Notes: generated from the letters alone by a model not told the origin. A DNA stretch of 39,476 nucleotides from Lachnospiraceae bacterium (GCA_017627275.1 JAGAHC010000048.1:1-39476), one strand, 5' to 3'. Shown: positions 1 through 9,310, counted from the first letter of the stretch. Program-made: numbers and translations.

Positions 1-288
1 CTGACCGACTTTCAGATAATCCCTGCCCAGGCGGCTCATGTCTTTCACAAGGACAATGCCGATATTGCCGTCCTCGATCTCTTCCATCATTTCAAGAAAA
101 GCAGGACGGTCAAAGCGTGTGCCGGATATTCCATCATCTGCGAAATGCCTCGGGCTTGGAAGCTCATGCGATACCGCATACTCCATGAGAAGCTGTTTCT
201 GATTTGAAATACTGTTGGATTCGCCCTGAAGCTCATCATCGTGGCTCAGTCTCTCATAGAGAGCGGTGTACCTTTGCTCTTTTTTCAT
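1..288 (-). CDS. Large serine recombinase, TndX/TnpX type (5' part only)
   Basis: These 96 codons run off the left edge without a stop, so only the N-terminus is present. The protein belongs to the resolvase/invertase superfamily, which moves conjugative or mobilizable elements through a covalent serine-DNA intermediate. What shows this is the N-terminal YERLS motif (residues 11-15, with the presumed catalytic Ser15), the DDGISGTRFDRPAF block (residues 51-64) and VKDMSRLGRDY (residues 81-91); all are characteristic of the large serine recombinases of clostridial transposons such as Tn5397 and Tn4451. The ATG at 288 follows a GAAAGGAG ribosome site at 293-300. The gene reads away from mfd, and the mobile element it may belong to would lie mostly outside the window. 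Family assignment is firm; whether the gene is intact is unknown. Confidence 0.85.
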   Translation of the reverse strand, partial: MKKEQRYTALYERLSHDDELQGESNSISNQKQLLMEYAVSHELPSPRHFADDGISGTRFDRPAFLEMMEEIEDGNIGIVLVKDMSRLGRDYLKVGQ

Positions 289-308
289 AAAACTCCTTTC
301 CGCCACAT

Positions 309-405
309 AAAAATGGCAACACATGATTAGTTTCTTGGTTATGGGGAAGCCCCATTTTCTGCTACTTGTATCGTATTGGTACAAGAAACTAATTACATGT
401 TGCCA
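309..405 (-). terminator. Long hairpin after mfd with T-tract; candidate terminator or attenuator
   Basis: Arms at 314-337 and 382-405 pair over 24 positions with two mismatches and one G.U. On the minus strand the structure is followed by five T residues (309-313), so it resembles an intrinsic terminator for pth-mfd. Inside are a perfect hairpin at 341-355 (ATGGGG-AAG-CCCCAT) and a 6-bp hairpin 365-370/380-385 (CTTGTA/TACAAG). The second shares bases 382-385 with the outer stem, so the two pairings exclude each other. That is the layout of an attenuator leading into the recombinase at 288. It could also be a mobile-element end. The structure is seen; its role is inferred. Confidence 0.5.
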
Positions 406-428
406 CACCAGAAACAACAAAGAGTATC

Positions 429-3400
429 CTACCGCAGCAGCTCCGAGATCCTGATCAGGATGTCCTCTGTTGCAGAGAGCATCGCCTCTTCATCCGACGC
501 CGCTGCGCCCGTGGTTTTGAAATGATATTCGAAGGAAGGCGCTTCTTTTTTGGCAACGAAACGCATCTGTCCTTTGTATACATCTAAAAGCGCGGGGATA
601 TTTTCGACTTTCACATCCGCATCCGGTAGGAGCAGGAACCGGATGGTCGCCATGCCCGCTTCTCCGGGGATATCGCTGTCTCCCGCCACAAAACCCGTAA
701 TATCCTGAATGTCGAGATGCCCTGCCACAGCGCGGATCAGCGCGATGCGGAGAAGGTTTTCCGCAGGTGCGGGGATTTCGCCGAAGCGGTCTTCCATCTC
801 CTCTCTGACGTCCGCCTGGTCGTCCGTGCTCTCCACGGAGGCAATGCGTTTGTAGATCTCCAGCTTCTGTCCTTCGTTGAGGATGTAGGTGTCGGGAATA
901 AAGGCATCGACCGAGAGGTTGACCCGCGCGCTCTGCTCCTCACGCACCTGCTCGCCCTTTGCCTTTTTGACGGCCGTATCCAGGAGCTTGCAGTACAGAT
1001 CATAGCCCACGGCCTGCATGTGTCCGTGCTGTGCCTTCCCGAGGAGGTTGCCCGCGCCGCGGATCTCCAGGTCGCGCATGGCAATGCGGAAGCCGCTGCC
1101 AAGCTCCATAAAATCGCGGATCGCGGACAGGCGCTTTTGTGCTTCCTCCCGAAGGAGCTTGTCTCTCTTATACATCAGAAAAGCGTAGGCTGTCCGGTCG
1201 GAGCGCCCGACTCTGCCGCGCAGCTGATAGAGCTGGGACAGCCCCATCTTATCGGCGTCATGCACGATCATCGTATTGACGTTGGAAATATCCAATCCCG
1301 TTTCGATAATGGTGGTCGAGACCAGCACGTCGATATCACCGCTGATAAAGTCGTACATCGCCCGCTCCAGATCCTGCTCATGCATCTGTCCGTGCGCATA
1401 GGCAACGTGGGCCTCCGGCACCAGGCGCTGTAAGCGGCCTGCCACTTCCGCGATGTCGTTCACGCGGTTGTACACATAGTAGATCTGTCCGCCGCGGGAG
1501 ATCTCGCGCAGGATCGCCTCCCGCACCATCTCCTCGTTGTATTCCATGACATAGGTCTGGATCGGGACGCGGTCCTCCGGCGCCTCCTCCAGTACGCTCA
1601 TGTCCCTGATCCCGATCAGGCTCATGTGCAGCGTCCGGGGGATGGGGGTGGCCGTCAGCGTCAGCACGTCGACATCTTCCCGCATCTTTTTGATCTTTTC
1701 CTTGTGTGTCACGCCAAAGCGCTGTTCTTCATCGACCACCAGAAGGCCCAGTTTTTTGAACCGGATGTCCTTCGACAGGAGGCGGTGGGTCCCGATGACG
1801 ATGTCCACACTGCCGTCCGCCAGTCCCTTTACACAGCGCTTCTGTTCCGTCGCCGTGCGGAATCTCGAAAGCAGTTCGATCCGGACCGGATAGTTTTTCA
1901 TCCGCTCCGTAAAGGTATTGAAATGCTGCTGTGCCAGGATCGTCGTCGGCACCAGCACCGCCACCTGACAGCTGTCCTGCACCGCCTTGAAGGCCGCGCG
2001 GATGGCGATCTCCGTTTTTCCGTAGCCGACGTCGCCGCAGATGAGGCGGTCCATGATCTTCGACGACTCCATGTCCTGTTTGGTCTCTTCGATGGCACGG
2101 AGCTGATCCTGCGTTTCCTCGTAAGGAAACAGTTCCTCAAATTCCGTCTGCCAGACCGTATCCTTTCCGAAGACGTGGCCGTCCTTTTCCCGGCGGTGCG
2201 CATACAGTTCCACCAGGTCTTCCGCGATCTCTTCGACCGCTCTTTCCACCTTTTTTCGGGTCGTGGTCCACTCCTGGGAGCCCAGCTTGTTGACCTTCGG
2301 TTTTGTCGCGGAAGCGGAAGCATATTTCTGCAGGGCGGAGAGTTCCGTCGGCAGGACGTAGAGCGTTCCGCCGCCGGCATATTCGATCTTGATGTAGTCC
2401 TTGGCGACGTGATCCAGTTCCACCTTTTCCACGCCGCGGTAGATCCCGACACCGTGGGTCTCATGCACCACATAGTCGCCGATCGAAAGCTCCGAAAAAT
2501 CCTTGATGCCGGCGCCTTCGAATTTCCTCGCCTTTTTCTTCTTTCGTTTTTCCCTGCCGAAAATGTCCGATTCGGCAATGACCATGAAGGAAAGACCGGG
2601 ATAGGCAAATCCGTGCCGGATGCCGCCGTAATAGGTCATGACTTCCCCGGGCAGAAGCACACGGTCCGGGTTCTCGCTGTAAAACGCTTCGACCCCTGCG
2701 TCCGTCAGTTCTGCGGCCAGGTTTCTGGCCCTGGTCCTCGAGGCAGAAAACAGAATGATGCTGTACTTTTCCTTCCGGTATTTTTTCAGATCGCTCAACA
2801 GCGCATCAAAGCTCCTGTTGTAGGACGAGAGCGGTCTGGCGTGGATCGATACCAGCGGGTCGGTCTCAAAGAAACCGGATTTCATCGCCAGTTCCGTAAG
2901 TCCCGCCCGCCGGTACTTCTTCGTCTCTTCCAGGATGTCGTCGCTGCTTCGCAGGAGCGACAGCTGCCCCGGCAGCGCGTAGCCTCTCTCCATCCGCGAG
3001 ACCATGCTCTCGCGGAATTCCAGGCTGACGGCATGGGCATGCTCTTCGATATGGTGCGGTTCGTCAAAGAGGAGGAGCGTCTCCTCCGGAGAAAACAGAT
3101 TCAGGAAGCTTTCCGTATGCGGATAAAAGTAGTGAATGAAACTCTCCAGACGGTCGAAGGTCTGCCACTGGCGCACTTCCTCCGTCATCGACAGGATCTC
3201 GTCGCGAAGGCGCTTTTCTTCCTGCATCTTTCCGTCTTTCAGGAGAGCCTCGCGCGTCCGTTCCGCCTCCTCTTCGATCCTTGTCAGGCCATCGGAGAGC
3301 CTTGCCTTTGACAGGATCATTTCGGTTGCCGGAAAGATCGTGATGCCGGAGAGGTGCTCAATGGAGCGCTGGCTTTCGACGTCAAAGCTGCGAATCTGTT

Positions 3401-3995
3401 CGATCTCGTCGCCCCAGAGTTCGATGCGGTACGGGTTGTCCTCCGTCAGATCATAGATGTCCAGGATGTCTCCGCGCACGGAAAACTGTCCCGGGCCTTC
3501 CACCTGATAGGTCCGTTCATACCCCATGGCCGTCAACAGCTCTGTCGCCTTTTCGGGCGCGAAGGTCTCCCTTGCCTCCAACTTCAGCACGCTGCTTTGC
3601 AGCATGCCAAGCGGGATCTGCGGCGTCAGCAGCGCCGAAAACGTGGTAACGATCGTCGCCGGCCGGTTTTCGATGATCCGCTTCAGACACTTCAGCCGCC
3701 CGGTCTCGATCTCCTTCCCGCGCAGATCCGCCTGGTAGAAGATCAGGTCCTTTGTCGGAAACAGAAGGGTGCTCCGGTCATAGAAACGGCCTTCCTCCAC
3801 CAGTTCTCTCGCCCTCTGCTCGCTGTAAGTGATCAGCAGCTTAAAACGGCAGGGCGTCTCCAGCGCAAAACCCAAATGAAGCTTTTGCGAATCCGTACAG
3901 CCGTCAATCAGGACGTGGCCCTTCGGACTTTGCAAAAGCTTATTTGCCTTCTGAAACTCTATGGATTGTTGCAGGGGATGATCTAGGGCGCGCAA
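429..3995 (-). CDS. mfd: Transcription-repair coupling factor Mfd
   Basis: Mfd is a cytoplasmic DNA translocase that removes RNA polymerase stalled at lesions and recruits UvrA. The 1188 residues match the usual family length. In order: a UvrB-like N-terminal region; a CarD-like RNA polymerase interaction domain near residue 505 (GDYVVHETHGVGIYRGV); a RecG-like helicase core with Walker A GDVGYGKTE near 653, DEEQRFG near 750, TLTATPIPRTL, and motif VI RGRVGRSDRTAYAF; and a C-terminal TRCF domain. The start is a TTG at 3993-3995, inside the last codons of pth (13-bp overlap), which suggests translational coupling. No good Shine-Dalgarno precedes it, and the N-terminus reads like other Mfd proteins. 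pth-mfd is the usual Firmicute order. Confidence 0.97.
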   Translation of the reverse strand: MRALDHPLQQSIEFQKANKLLQSPKGHVLIDGCTDSQKLHLGFALETPCRFKLLITYSEQRARELVEEGRFYDRSTLLFPTKDLIFYQADLRGKEIETGRLKCLKRIIENRPATIVTTFSALLTPQIPLGMLQSSVLKLEARETFAPEKATELLTAMGYERTYQVEGPGQFSVRGDILDIYDLTEDNPYRIELWGDEIEQIRSFDVESQRSIEHLSGITIFPATEMILSKARLSDGLTRIEEEAERTREALLKDGKMQEEKRLRDEILSMTEEVRQWQTFDRLESFIHYFYPHTESFLNLFSPEETLLLFDEPHHIEEHAHAVSLEFRESMVSRMERGYALPGQLSLLRSSDDILEETKKYRRAGLTELAMKSGFFETDPLVSIHARPLSSYNRSFDALLSDLKKYRKEKYSIILFSASRTRARNLAAELTDAGVEAFYSENPDRVLLPGEVMTYYGGIRHGFAYPGLSFMVIAESDIFGREKRKKKKARKFEGAGIKDFSELSIGDYVVHETHGVGIYRGVEKVELDHVAKDYIKIEYAGGGTLYVLPTELSALQKYASASATKPKVNKLGSQEWTTTRKKVERAVEEIAEDLVELYAHRREKDGHVFGKDTVWQTEFEELFPYEETQDQLRAIEETKQDMESSKIMDRLICGDVGYGKTEIAIRAAFKAVQDSCQVAVLVPTTILAQQHFNTFTERMKNYPVRIELLSRFRTATEQKRCVKGLADGSVDIVIGTHRLLSKDIRFKKLGLLVVDEEQRFGVTHKEKIKKMREDVDVLTLTATPIPRTLHMSLIGIRDMSVLEEAPEDRVPIQTYVMEYNEEMVREAILREISRGGQIYYVYNRVNDIAEVAGRLQRLVPEAHVAYAHGQMHEQDLERAMYDFISGDIDVLVSTTIIETGLDISNVNTMIVHDADKMGLSQLYQLRGRVGRSDRTAYAFLMYKRDKLLREEAQKRLSAIRDFMELGSGFRIAMRDLEIRGAGNLLGKAQHGHMQAVGYDLYCKLLDTAVKKAKGEQVREEQSARVNLSVDAFIPDTYILNEGQKLEIYKRIASVESTDDQADVREEMEDRFGEIPAPAENLLRIALIRAVAGHLDIQDITGFVAGDSDIPGEAGMATIRFLLLPDADVKVENIPALLDVYKGQMRFVAKKEAPSFEYHFKTTGAAASDEEAMLSATEDILIRISELLR

Positions 3996-4612
3996 TCGTT
4001 CTTATCCGTTTCCGTGATTTCCTCGGTCTTTTCCGTCTTCTTTTCTTTTCTGGTATTGTAGCGGTTCATCGCGATGGGAAGTCCGTCCGTCAGCATACAG
4101 CAGACGGCGTCCGCTGCCTGCTCCATCGCCTTTTGGATCGCCGCGTCGTCTTCTTTGGAGAAATGTCCCAGGACGTGATCGGCCAGGTCCTGTCTTCTGT
4201 CCGCGCGGTCGCCGATGCCGATGCGGATCCTGGTAAAATCCGACCCGCCCAGGTGCTCGATAATGCTTTTTAATCCATTGTGGCCGCCGGCGCTTCCCTT
4301 TTCGCGAATGCGCACGTGCGCAAGCGGGATCTCCACATCGTCACAGATCACACAGATATCTTCATTGGCGATCTTATAATAGGATGCCGCTTCCCGGACC
4401 GCTTCTCCGGACAGGTTCATATAGGTGAGCGGCTTCAAAAGAATGACCTTTTCTCCTTCCAGGAAACCGGCCTGCGCGCTCCCCTTCTGAAACTTTTCGG
4501 GGGAGGCATTAACCATCCGGTCATAGAGAATGTCCAGCACATCGAAGCCGACGTTGTGCCTGGTATGCTCGTATTTTTTTCCGGGATTGCCGAGTCCCAC
4601 GATCAGACGCAT
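3983..4612 (-). CDS. pth: Peptidyl-tRNA hydrolase
   Basis: The enzyme cleaves peptidyl-tRNA released from stalled ribosomes so that tRNA is recycled. The 209-residue product starts with LIVGLGNPGKKYEHTRHNVGF, carrying the family's substrate-binding Asn (in GNPG) and catalytic His (in TRHNVGF). It also has LKPLTYMNLSG, the DDVEIP block with the catalytic-site Asp, and GSAGGHNGLKSI. The C-terminal tail after about residue 190 is Lys/Glu/Thr-rich and probably disordered. The start ATG at 4612 follows a GAAAGGAG site with a rather long spacing of about 14 nt. It is the first gene of a pth-mfd unit and overlaps mfd by 13 bp. Confidence 0.97.
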   Translation of the reverse strand: MRLIVGLGNPGKKYEHTRHNVGFDVLDILYDRMVNASPEKFQKGSAQAGFLEGEKVILLKPLTYMNLSGEAVREAASYYKIANEDICVICDDVEIPLAHVRIREKGSAGGHNGLKSIIEHLGGSDFTRIRIGIGDRADRRQDLADHVLGHFSKEDDAAIQKAMEQAADAVCCMLTDGLPIAMNRYNTRKEKKTEKTEEITETDKNDCAP

Positions 4613-4653
4613 GCTCTGTTTTCTTTCTCCTTTCGCCTATCGGTCGCGGCATC

Positions 4654-4662
4654 ATTATATCA
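4654..4662 (-). promoter_or_regulatory. Extended -10 promoter for pth-mfd
   Basis: On the minus strand TGATATAAT matches the extended -10 consensus (TGnTATAAT) exactly, about 42 nt before the pth ATG. No good -35 box stands 16-18 bp upstream, where the spoVG terminator stem lies. An extended -10 can work without one. Start-site position is inferred. Confidence 0.6.
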
Positions 4663-4675
4663 TTTCCGCACAAAG

Positions 4676-4701
4676 AAGGGACAGGTTCTTCCCTGTCCCT
4701 T
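4676..4701 (-). terminator. Hairpin terminator after spoVG
   Basis: A perfect 10-bp stem (AAGGGACAGG at 4676-4685 with CCTGTCCCTT at 4692-4701) closes a 6-nt loop between the spoVG stop and the pth promoter. On the minus strand it is followed by only a short T-rich tail (CTTTGT), so termination may be partial. Confidence 0.6.
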
Positions 4702-4756
4702 TTCTCTGGTGTCAAGATCATATGTTCACTTGTTGCCGTTAATGATTCTTTTTTAT

Positions 4757-5050
4757 TTAGAACACAGTGGGGTCTGCTTTCTCTTCCGGTCCTTCCAAAG
4801 ATGTCTGTTCGTATTGCTCCAGCACGATCTTTTCAAGTCTTGCCCTGGTGTCCGAATTGATCGGATGAGCGATGTCGCGATATTCTCCGTCGGCCGATTT
4901 CTTGGATGGCATCGCGATAAACAATCCTTTTTCTCCTTCAATCACCTTGATATCATGCACTACGAACTCGTTGTCAATGGTGATGGATGCGACCGCTTTC
5001 AACTTTCCTTCTTTTGCAATTAATCGCACTCTAACATCTGTAATGTTCAT
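4757..5050 (-). CDS. spoVG: Septation / RNA-binding regulator SpoVG
   Basis: SpoVG is a small, widely conserved Firmicute regulator that affects septation and sporulation in Bacillus and binds nucleic acids in several species. The 97 residues show the family pattern throughout: an N-terminal [11 protein letters not shown] strand, a central [20 protein letters not shown] segment, and FIAMPSKK followed by the YRDIAHPIN motif. The acidic C-terminal tail is typical. The ATG at 5050 is preceded by GGAGCGGG as a plausible ribosome site. The gene lies between glgD and pth, and a hairpin follows it, so it is probably its own unit. In many Firmicutes spoVG lies near glmU-prs-pth; here only pth-mfd stay linked. 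Confidence 0.96.
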   Translation of the reverse strand: MNITDVRVRLIAKEGKLKAVASITIDNEFVVHDIKVIEGEKGLFIAMPSKKSADGEYRDIAHPINSDTRARLEKIVLEQYEQTSLEGPEEKADPTVF

Positions 5051-5126
5051 GCACCCGCTCCATTCCGAACGCTGTATGCGCTCTCATGACGCAAGGGCGG
5101 ATAACTGGTTGTCTCTACAAGGTGGT

Positions 5127-6233
5127 CTAATCGCCCTGCATAACTATGATCTTGATTCCATCTTCTCCCCGATACTGTGACCCCGTCTCAATGGTGCCTC
5201 TGCTTTCTACGATGCAGTTTTCTATATAAGAGTTATCGCCGATGTGCACTTCATTCAGAATGATGCTGTTTCTGATCACGCAGTTGTTTCCGACATACAC
5301 CTGCTTGAACAGGACCGAATCCTCCACCGTGCCGTTCACGATGCAGCCGCTGGACAGGAGAGAATTCTTCACCTGTGCCCCCGCATTGAACTTGGCCGGC
5401 GGAAGGTCCGGATGTTTGGAGTGCACCTCCGGATACTGTTTAAAGAAATAATTCCGGATCTCCGGATTCAGGAAATCCATGTTCGTTTTATAGTAATCCT
5501 CCACCGAAGCGATGTTGCTCCAGTAGGAATCCATCTTGTAGCCGTAGATGGCGCGGGCATCCCGGTAACGGATCAGGATGTCCTGCACGAAATCGTAACG
5601 GCCCTCTTCCTTGCTCTTTTCCAGCATGTCGATCAGAAGACGCCTTCTGATGATGTAGATCCCGCAGGAAATGATGTTGGAGTTCGTCACGATCGGCTTC
5701 TCCACGAAGTCCACCACCCTGCCCTCTTCCGAAAGGGAAAGGCAGCCGTAGCGCTCCGCATCAAAGCCCGCCGGCATTTCCTTGCAGACGATGGTGATGT
5801 CCGCCTGCTTTTCGATATGATACTCAAGGACCTTGTTGTAGTTTAATTTGTAGACACCGTCCCCGGAAGCAATGACTACATAGGGCTCATGCGAATTCTT
5901 CAAAAAGTCAAGGTTCTGTGCCATGGCATCCGCCGTTCCGCGGTACCAGTTGCTTCCCTCTCCGGTGAAGATCGGCGTAAACAGATACATGCCTCCCTGC
6001 TTGCGTCCGAAATCCCACCACTTGGAGCTGCTCAGATGCTCGTTGAGACTGCGGGAATTAAACTGCGTCAGAATCGCCACCTTCTGCACGCGGGAATGCT
6101 CCATGTTGCTCAGCGCAAAGTCGATGCTGCGGAAACTTCCCGCCATCGGCATCGCGCAGACCGCACGCTTGAGTGATAATTCTCTCATCCGGGAAGAAGA
6201 ACCTCCCGCCAGTATAAATCCGATCGCTCTCAT
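5127..6233 (-). CDS. glgD: GlgD, regulatory partner of glucose-1-phosphate adenylyltransferase
   Basis: This 368-residue protein is a paralogue of GlgC and in Firmicutes pairs with it to make ADP-glucose for glycogen. It keeps the nucleotidyltransferase fold (GFILAGGSSSRM at the N-terminus, EKPIVTNSNIISCGIY mid-protein) and a C-terminal left-handed beta-helix with hexapeptide-like repeats from about residue 280. It departs from the catalytic consensus: where GlgC reads KMAKPAV this protein reads KRAVCAMPMAG, and SGDHIYK is SGDGVYK. That fits a non-catalytic, activating subunit. It lies 41 bp downstream of glgC in the same direction, so the two are probably co-transcribed and assemble together. 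Confidence 0.94.
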   Translation of the reverse strand: MRAIGFILAGGSSSRMRELSLKRAVCAMPMAGSFRSIDFALSNMEHSRVQKVAILTQFNSRSLNEHLSSSKWWDFGRKQGGMYLFTPIFTGEGSNWYRGTADAMAQNLDFLKNSHEPYVVIASGDGVYKLNYNKVLEYHIEKQADITIVCKEMPAGFDAERYGCLSLSEEGRVVDFVEKPIVTNSNIISCGIYIIRRRLLIDMLEKSKEEGRYDFVQDILIRYRDARAIYGYKMDSYWSNIASVEDYYKTNMDFLNPEIRNYFFKQYPEVHSKHPDLPPAKFNAGAQVKNSLLSSGCIVNGTVEDSVLFKQVYVGNNCVIRNSIILNEVHIGDNSYIENCIVESRGTIETGSQYRGEDGIKIIVMQGD

Positions 6234-6274
6234 CTTCTGTCATTCCTTTCTACGAACAGCAATCGCACCTTCGT

Positions 6275-7534
6275 TTACAGTAACAAAGAACGTCCGCTCA
6301 AAAGCTTCCCGTCCTCATAATGCGAGGGCTTCGTCTCTCCGGAGATCAGCACGTTCTTTCCGGTATGGATCCCCGGCGGGATCACGCTGTCTTCTCCGAT
6401 GACCACCAGCCCGTCGCAGTAGATCGAGGCATTGGTCTCGTTCGGCGCTTCCTCGCCTTCTCCGAAGACGCAGCCGTCTCCAATGACGACATTCTCGGCA
6501 ATGATGCATTTTTCCAGGTGGCAGTTCTTACCGATCTTTGCGCCGTGCATGATGATCGAATCCCTGACGACGCTCCCCTCTCCGACCTCGACATTGCAGC
6601 CAAGGACCGAACTGATGACGCTTCCGTAGATTTCCGTCCCCTCGCCGATGATGGTCTTCTCCGCAAAGCTTTTTTCGCCGAAATACAGCGGCGGCAGCGC
6701 CTGATCGTTCGTGTAGATCCTCCAGTATTCTTCATAGAGGTTGAACTCCGGCACGATGTCGATAAGTTCCATGTTGGCCTGCCAGTAGGAGGTCAGTGTG
6801 CCGACGTCCTTCCAGTAGCCCGCGAATTCATAGGCATAGAGCGGCAGATCCTTGTCATGGAAGTAAGGGATGATATGTTTTCCGAAATCCAGCCCCGCCT
6901 GCGAAGCGTTGGCGACCAGCGCCTCTTTGAGCGCCTTGAAGGAGAAGATGTAGATCCCCATGGAAGCCAGGTTGCTGCGCGGCTGTTTCGGTTTTTCCTC
7001 AAAATCGGTGATCTTTTTGTTTTCATCGGCGATCATGATGCCGAAGCGGCTGGCTTCCTCCATCGGCACCGGCATGACGGCGATGGTGCACTCAGCCTTC
7101 TTTTCCTTATGGAATTCCAGCATCGCCTCGTAGTCCATCTTATAAATATGGTCGCCGGAAAGGATCAGTACGTAGTCAGGATTGTACTGCTCCATATAGG
7201 CCAGGTTCTGGTAGATGGCATTGGCCGTTCCCGTATACCACTCCGTCCCCGCGATCTTTTCATACGGCGGCAGGACCGTGACGCCCCCGACGTTTTTGTC
7301 GAGGTCCCACGGGATGCCGATCCCGATATGGGTATTCAGGCGCAACGGCATGTACTGTGTCAGTACGCCGACCGTGTCCACCCCCGAATTGATGCAATTG
7401 CTCAAAGGAAAATCAATGATGCGATATTTTCCGCCAAAAGATACCGCCGGCTTTGCCATTTTCGAGGTCAGGATCCCGAGTCGGCTCCCCTGTCCTCCCG
7501 CAAGCAGCATGGCGATCATTTCTTTTTTAACCAT
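6275..7534 (-). CDS. glgC: Glucose-1-phosphate adenylyltransferase GlgC
   Basis: GlgC makes ADP-glucose from ATP and glucose 1-phosphate, the committed step of bacterial glycogen synthesis. The 419 residues carry the signature [11 protein letters not shown] (about residues 9-19), the [15 protein letters not shown] segment, the [10 protein letters not shown] motif and [11 protein letters not shown], followed by a hexapeptide beta-helix from about residue 290. Length is normal. The ATG at 7534 follows a G-rich stretch (GGCGGGG) rather than a classic ribosome site. An extended -10 box 55 nt upstream (7589-7597) probably drives glgC-glgD. The gene is divergent from murC across a 165-bp AT-rich gap. 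Confidence 0.97.
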   Translation of the reverse strand: MVKKEMIAMLLAGGQGSRLGILTSKMAKPAVSFGGKYRIIDFPLSNCINSGVDTVGVLTQYMPLRLNTHIGIGIPWDLDKNVGGVTVLPPYEKIAGTEWYTGTANAIYQNLAYMEQYNPDYVLILSGDHIYKMDYEAMLEFHKEKKAECTIAVMPVPMEEASRFGIMIADENKKITDFEEKPKQPRSNLASMGIYIFSFKALKEALVANASQAGLDFGKHIIPYFHDKDLPLYAYEFAGYWKDVGTLTSYWQANMELIDIVPEFNLYEEYWRIYTNDQALPPLYFGEKSFAEKTIIGEGTEIYGSVISSVLGCNVEVGEGSVVRDSIIMHGAKIGKNCHLEKCIIAENVVIGDGCVFGEGEEAPNETNASIYCDGLVVIGEDSVIPPGIHTGKNVLISGETKPSHYEDGKLLSGRSLLL

Positions 7535-7588
7535 TTCCCCGCCTCTGCATATAAATTGAATAATAACAAATGGTGTCCAATTGAATTT

Positions 7589-7597
7589 ATTATAGCA
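7589..7597 (-). promoter_or_regulatory. Extended -10 promoter for glgC-glgD
   Basis: TGCTATAAT on the minus strand matches TGnTATAAT exactly and lies in an AT-rich gap about 55 nt before the glgC start. No clear -35 box is at normal spacing (a weak TTGTTT is 20 bp away). Confidence 0.6.
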
Positions 7598-7653
7598 TAA
7601 GCAAAATTAATGAAAAACAACAAGATATATGTCTTTCCGTTCGCAAAACGTTA

Positions 7654-7659
7654 TATAAT
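7654..7659 (+). promoter_or_regulatory. -10 box for murC
   Basis: A perfect TATAAT lies 40 nt before the murC ATG. The -35 region (around 7631-7639, GTCTTT/TTTCCG) is weak. The murC ribosome site is AAAGAGG at 7685-7691. Confidence 0.5.
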
Positions 7660-7699
7660 GTAGTTTGAATTCAACAACTGCTGAAAAAGAGGTTATTCC

Positions 7700-9115
7700 A
7701 TGTACCAAATCGATTTTCATAATCCGATCCGCGTTTATTTCTGCGGGATCGGCGGCATTTCCATGAGCGGTCTGGCAGAGATCCTGAAAAGCAAGGGATT
7801 TTCCGTTTCCGGTTCCGACCGGGACGAGTCGGCCGTCACGAAGCACCTGCGGGAAAACGGCATCCCCGTTTCTACGCCGCAGAAAGCAGAAAACATCACG
7901 GACGACATCGACCTGGTCGTCTTTACGGCGGCCATTCATGAAGACAATCCCGAGTACATCGCCGTCAGAAAGAAGAACATCCCCTCTCTGAGCCGTGCGG
8001 AACTTTTGGGGGAAATGATGAAGAACTACACCCTGCCGGTCGCGATTGCGGGGACGCACGGGAAAACCACCACCACCGCCATGGTTTCCGACATTCTTTT
8101 GCAGGCGGAAGCCGATCCCACGCTCTCGATCGGCGGCAATCTCCTCTCGATCGGCGGCAATGTCCGCATCGGAAGCGATGACTTCTTCGTGGCGGAAGCC
8201 TGCGAATACACCAACAGCTTCCTCTCCTTCTTCCCGAAGATCGGCGTGATCTTAAACATCGAAGAAGATCATCTGGACTTTTTCAAGGACCTCGCGGACA
8301 TCCGGCATTCCTTCCGGCAGTTTGCCCTGCGCCTTCCGGAAGACGGGTGTCTGGTCATCAACCGGGACATCCCGCAGGTCGAAGAGATCACGGACGGCCT
8401 TCCCTGCCGCGTCGTGACCTTCGGTTCCACCGTGGAGGCGGACTACTGCGCCGCGGGCATCTCCTATGACGAAAAAGGCCTTCCCTCCTTTACCCTGATC
8501 ACGGACAAATCCGCTCTTCTGAAGAAACATGTGGAGATCGTTGCGCCCAAGACCCAGGAATTCACGCTGGGAGTCGTCGGCGAACACAATATCTACAACG
8601 CGCTCTCGGCCATTGCCGTAGCAGACCTTTGCGGTGTGGACCGCGCGGATACCAGGGAAGCGCTCCTCCACTACCGGGGCACCGAGAGACGGTTCCAGTA
8701 TTACGGCGAGCGAAACGGCTTTACCGTCATCGACGACTATGCGCACCACCCGACGGAGATCTCCGCTACATTAAATGCCGCGAAGAACTATCCGCACCGG
8801 AAGCTCTTTGTCGTATTTCAGCCGCACACCTACACGCGGACCAGGGCGCTCCTTCCCGAATTTGCAGACGCCCTTTCCGCCGCCGATGTCGTCATCATGG
8901 CAGACATCTACGCGGCCAGAGAGACCGACACCTTAGGGATCAGTTCCGCGATCGTGGCGGAAGAGATCGGAAAACGGGGGACCGAAAGCCATTATTTCCC
9001 CTCTTTTGCGGAAATTGAGGCCTATCTTCTGGAACACTGTGGGAAAAATGACCTGTTGATAACTATGGGCGCCGGAAACGTTGATACCATCGCGAAAAAC
9101 CTGATGCAGCACTGA
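7700..9115 (+). CDS. murC: UDP-N-acetylmuramate--L-alanine ligase MurC
   Basis: MurC adds L-alanine to UDP-MurNAc with ATP in the cytoplasm, the first step of the peptidoglycan stem peptide. The 471 residues include the N-terminal Rossmann motif FCGIGGISMSG (about residues 14-24), the Mur-ligase P-loop AGTHGKTTTTAM (about 116-127), the EEDHLDFF segment, and the C-terminal VIDDYAHHPTEI signature near residue 345. Length is typical. The gene is monocistronic in appearance: its own -10 box lies upstream and a strong terminator follows directly. It is separated from the division/wall cluster where murC is often found. Confidence 0.98.
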   Translation: MYQIDFHNPIRVYFCGIGGISMSGLAEILKSKGFSVSGSDRDESAVTKHLRENGIPVSTPQKAENITDDIDLVVFTAAIHEDNPEYIAVRKKNIPSLSRAELLGEMMKNYTLPVAIAGTHGKTTTTAMVSDILLQAEADPTLSIGGNLLSIGGNVRIGSDDFFVAEACEYTNSFLSFFPKIGVILNIEEDHLDFFKDLADIRHSFRQFALRLPEDGCLVINRDIPQVEEITDGLPCRVVTFGSTVEADYCAAGISYDEKGLPSFTLITDKSALLKKHVEIVAPKTQEFTLGVVGEHNIYNALSAIAVADLCGVDRADTREALLHYRGTERRFQYYGERNGFTVIDDYAHHPTEISATLNAAKNYPHRKLFVVFQPHTYTRTRALLPEFADALSAADVVIMADIYAARETDTLGISSAIVAEEIGKRGTESHYFPSFAEIEAYLLEHCGKNDLLITMGAGNVDTIAKNLMQH

Positions 9116-9122
9116 GATATCC

Positions 9123-9153
9123 CCCGCATCCACCTCCAGATGCGGGTTTTTTA
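9123..9153 (+). terminator. Intrinsic terminator of murC
   Basis: CCCGCATC (9123-9130) pairs perfectly with GATGCGGG (9139-9146) around an 8-nt loop and is followed by a run of T from 9147 to 9153, eight bases after the murC stop. Confidence 0.92.
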
Positions 9154-9310
9154 TTGTGGATAACGAAAGGGGGAAAATCCGCGATCCTGCGCATTCTTTT
9201 TCTTTCGTACACAGTTTCCACATTATCCACAAAGACTTTTCCCCTGTGAAAGGCTGCCGGGTCGAATGTTTATTCTGTTACTTTTTACCATTTTATGCGG
9301 CTTTCCGGGA

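Noticed and set aside
1626..3311. A 561-codon open frame antisense to mfd
   Set aside because: Same reason: it lies over conserved helicase coding sequence and is rich in His, Arg and Phe with no family features.
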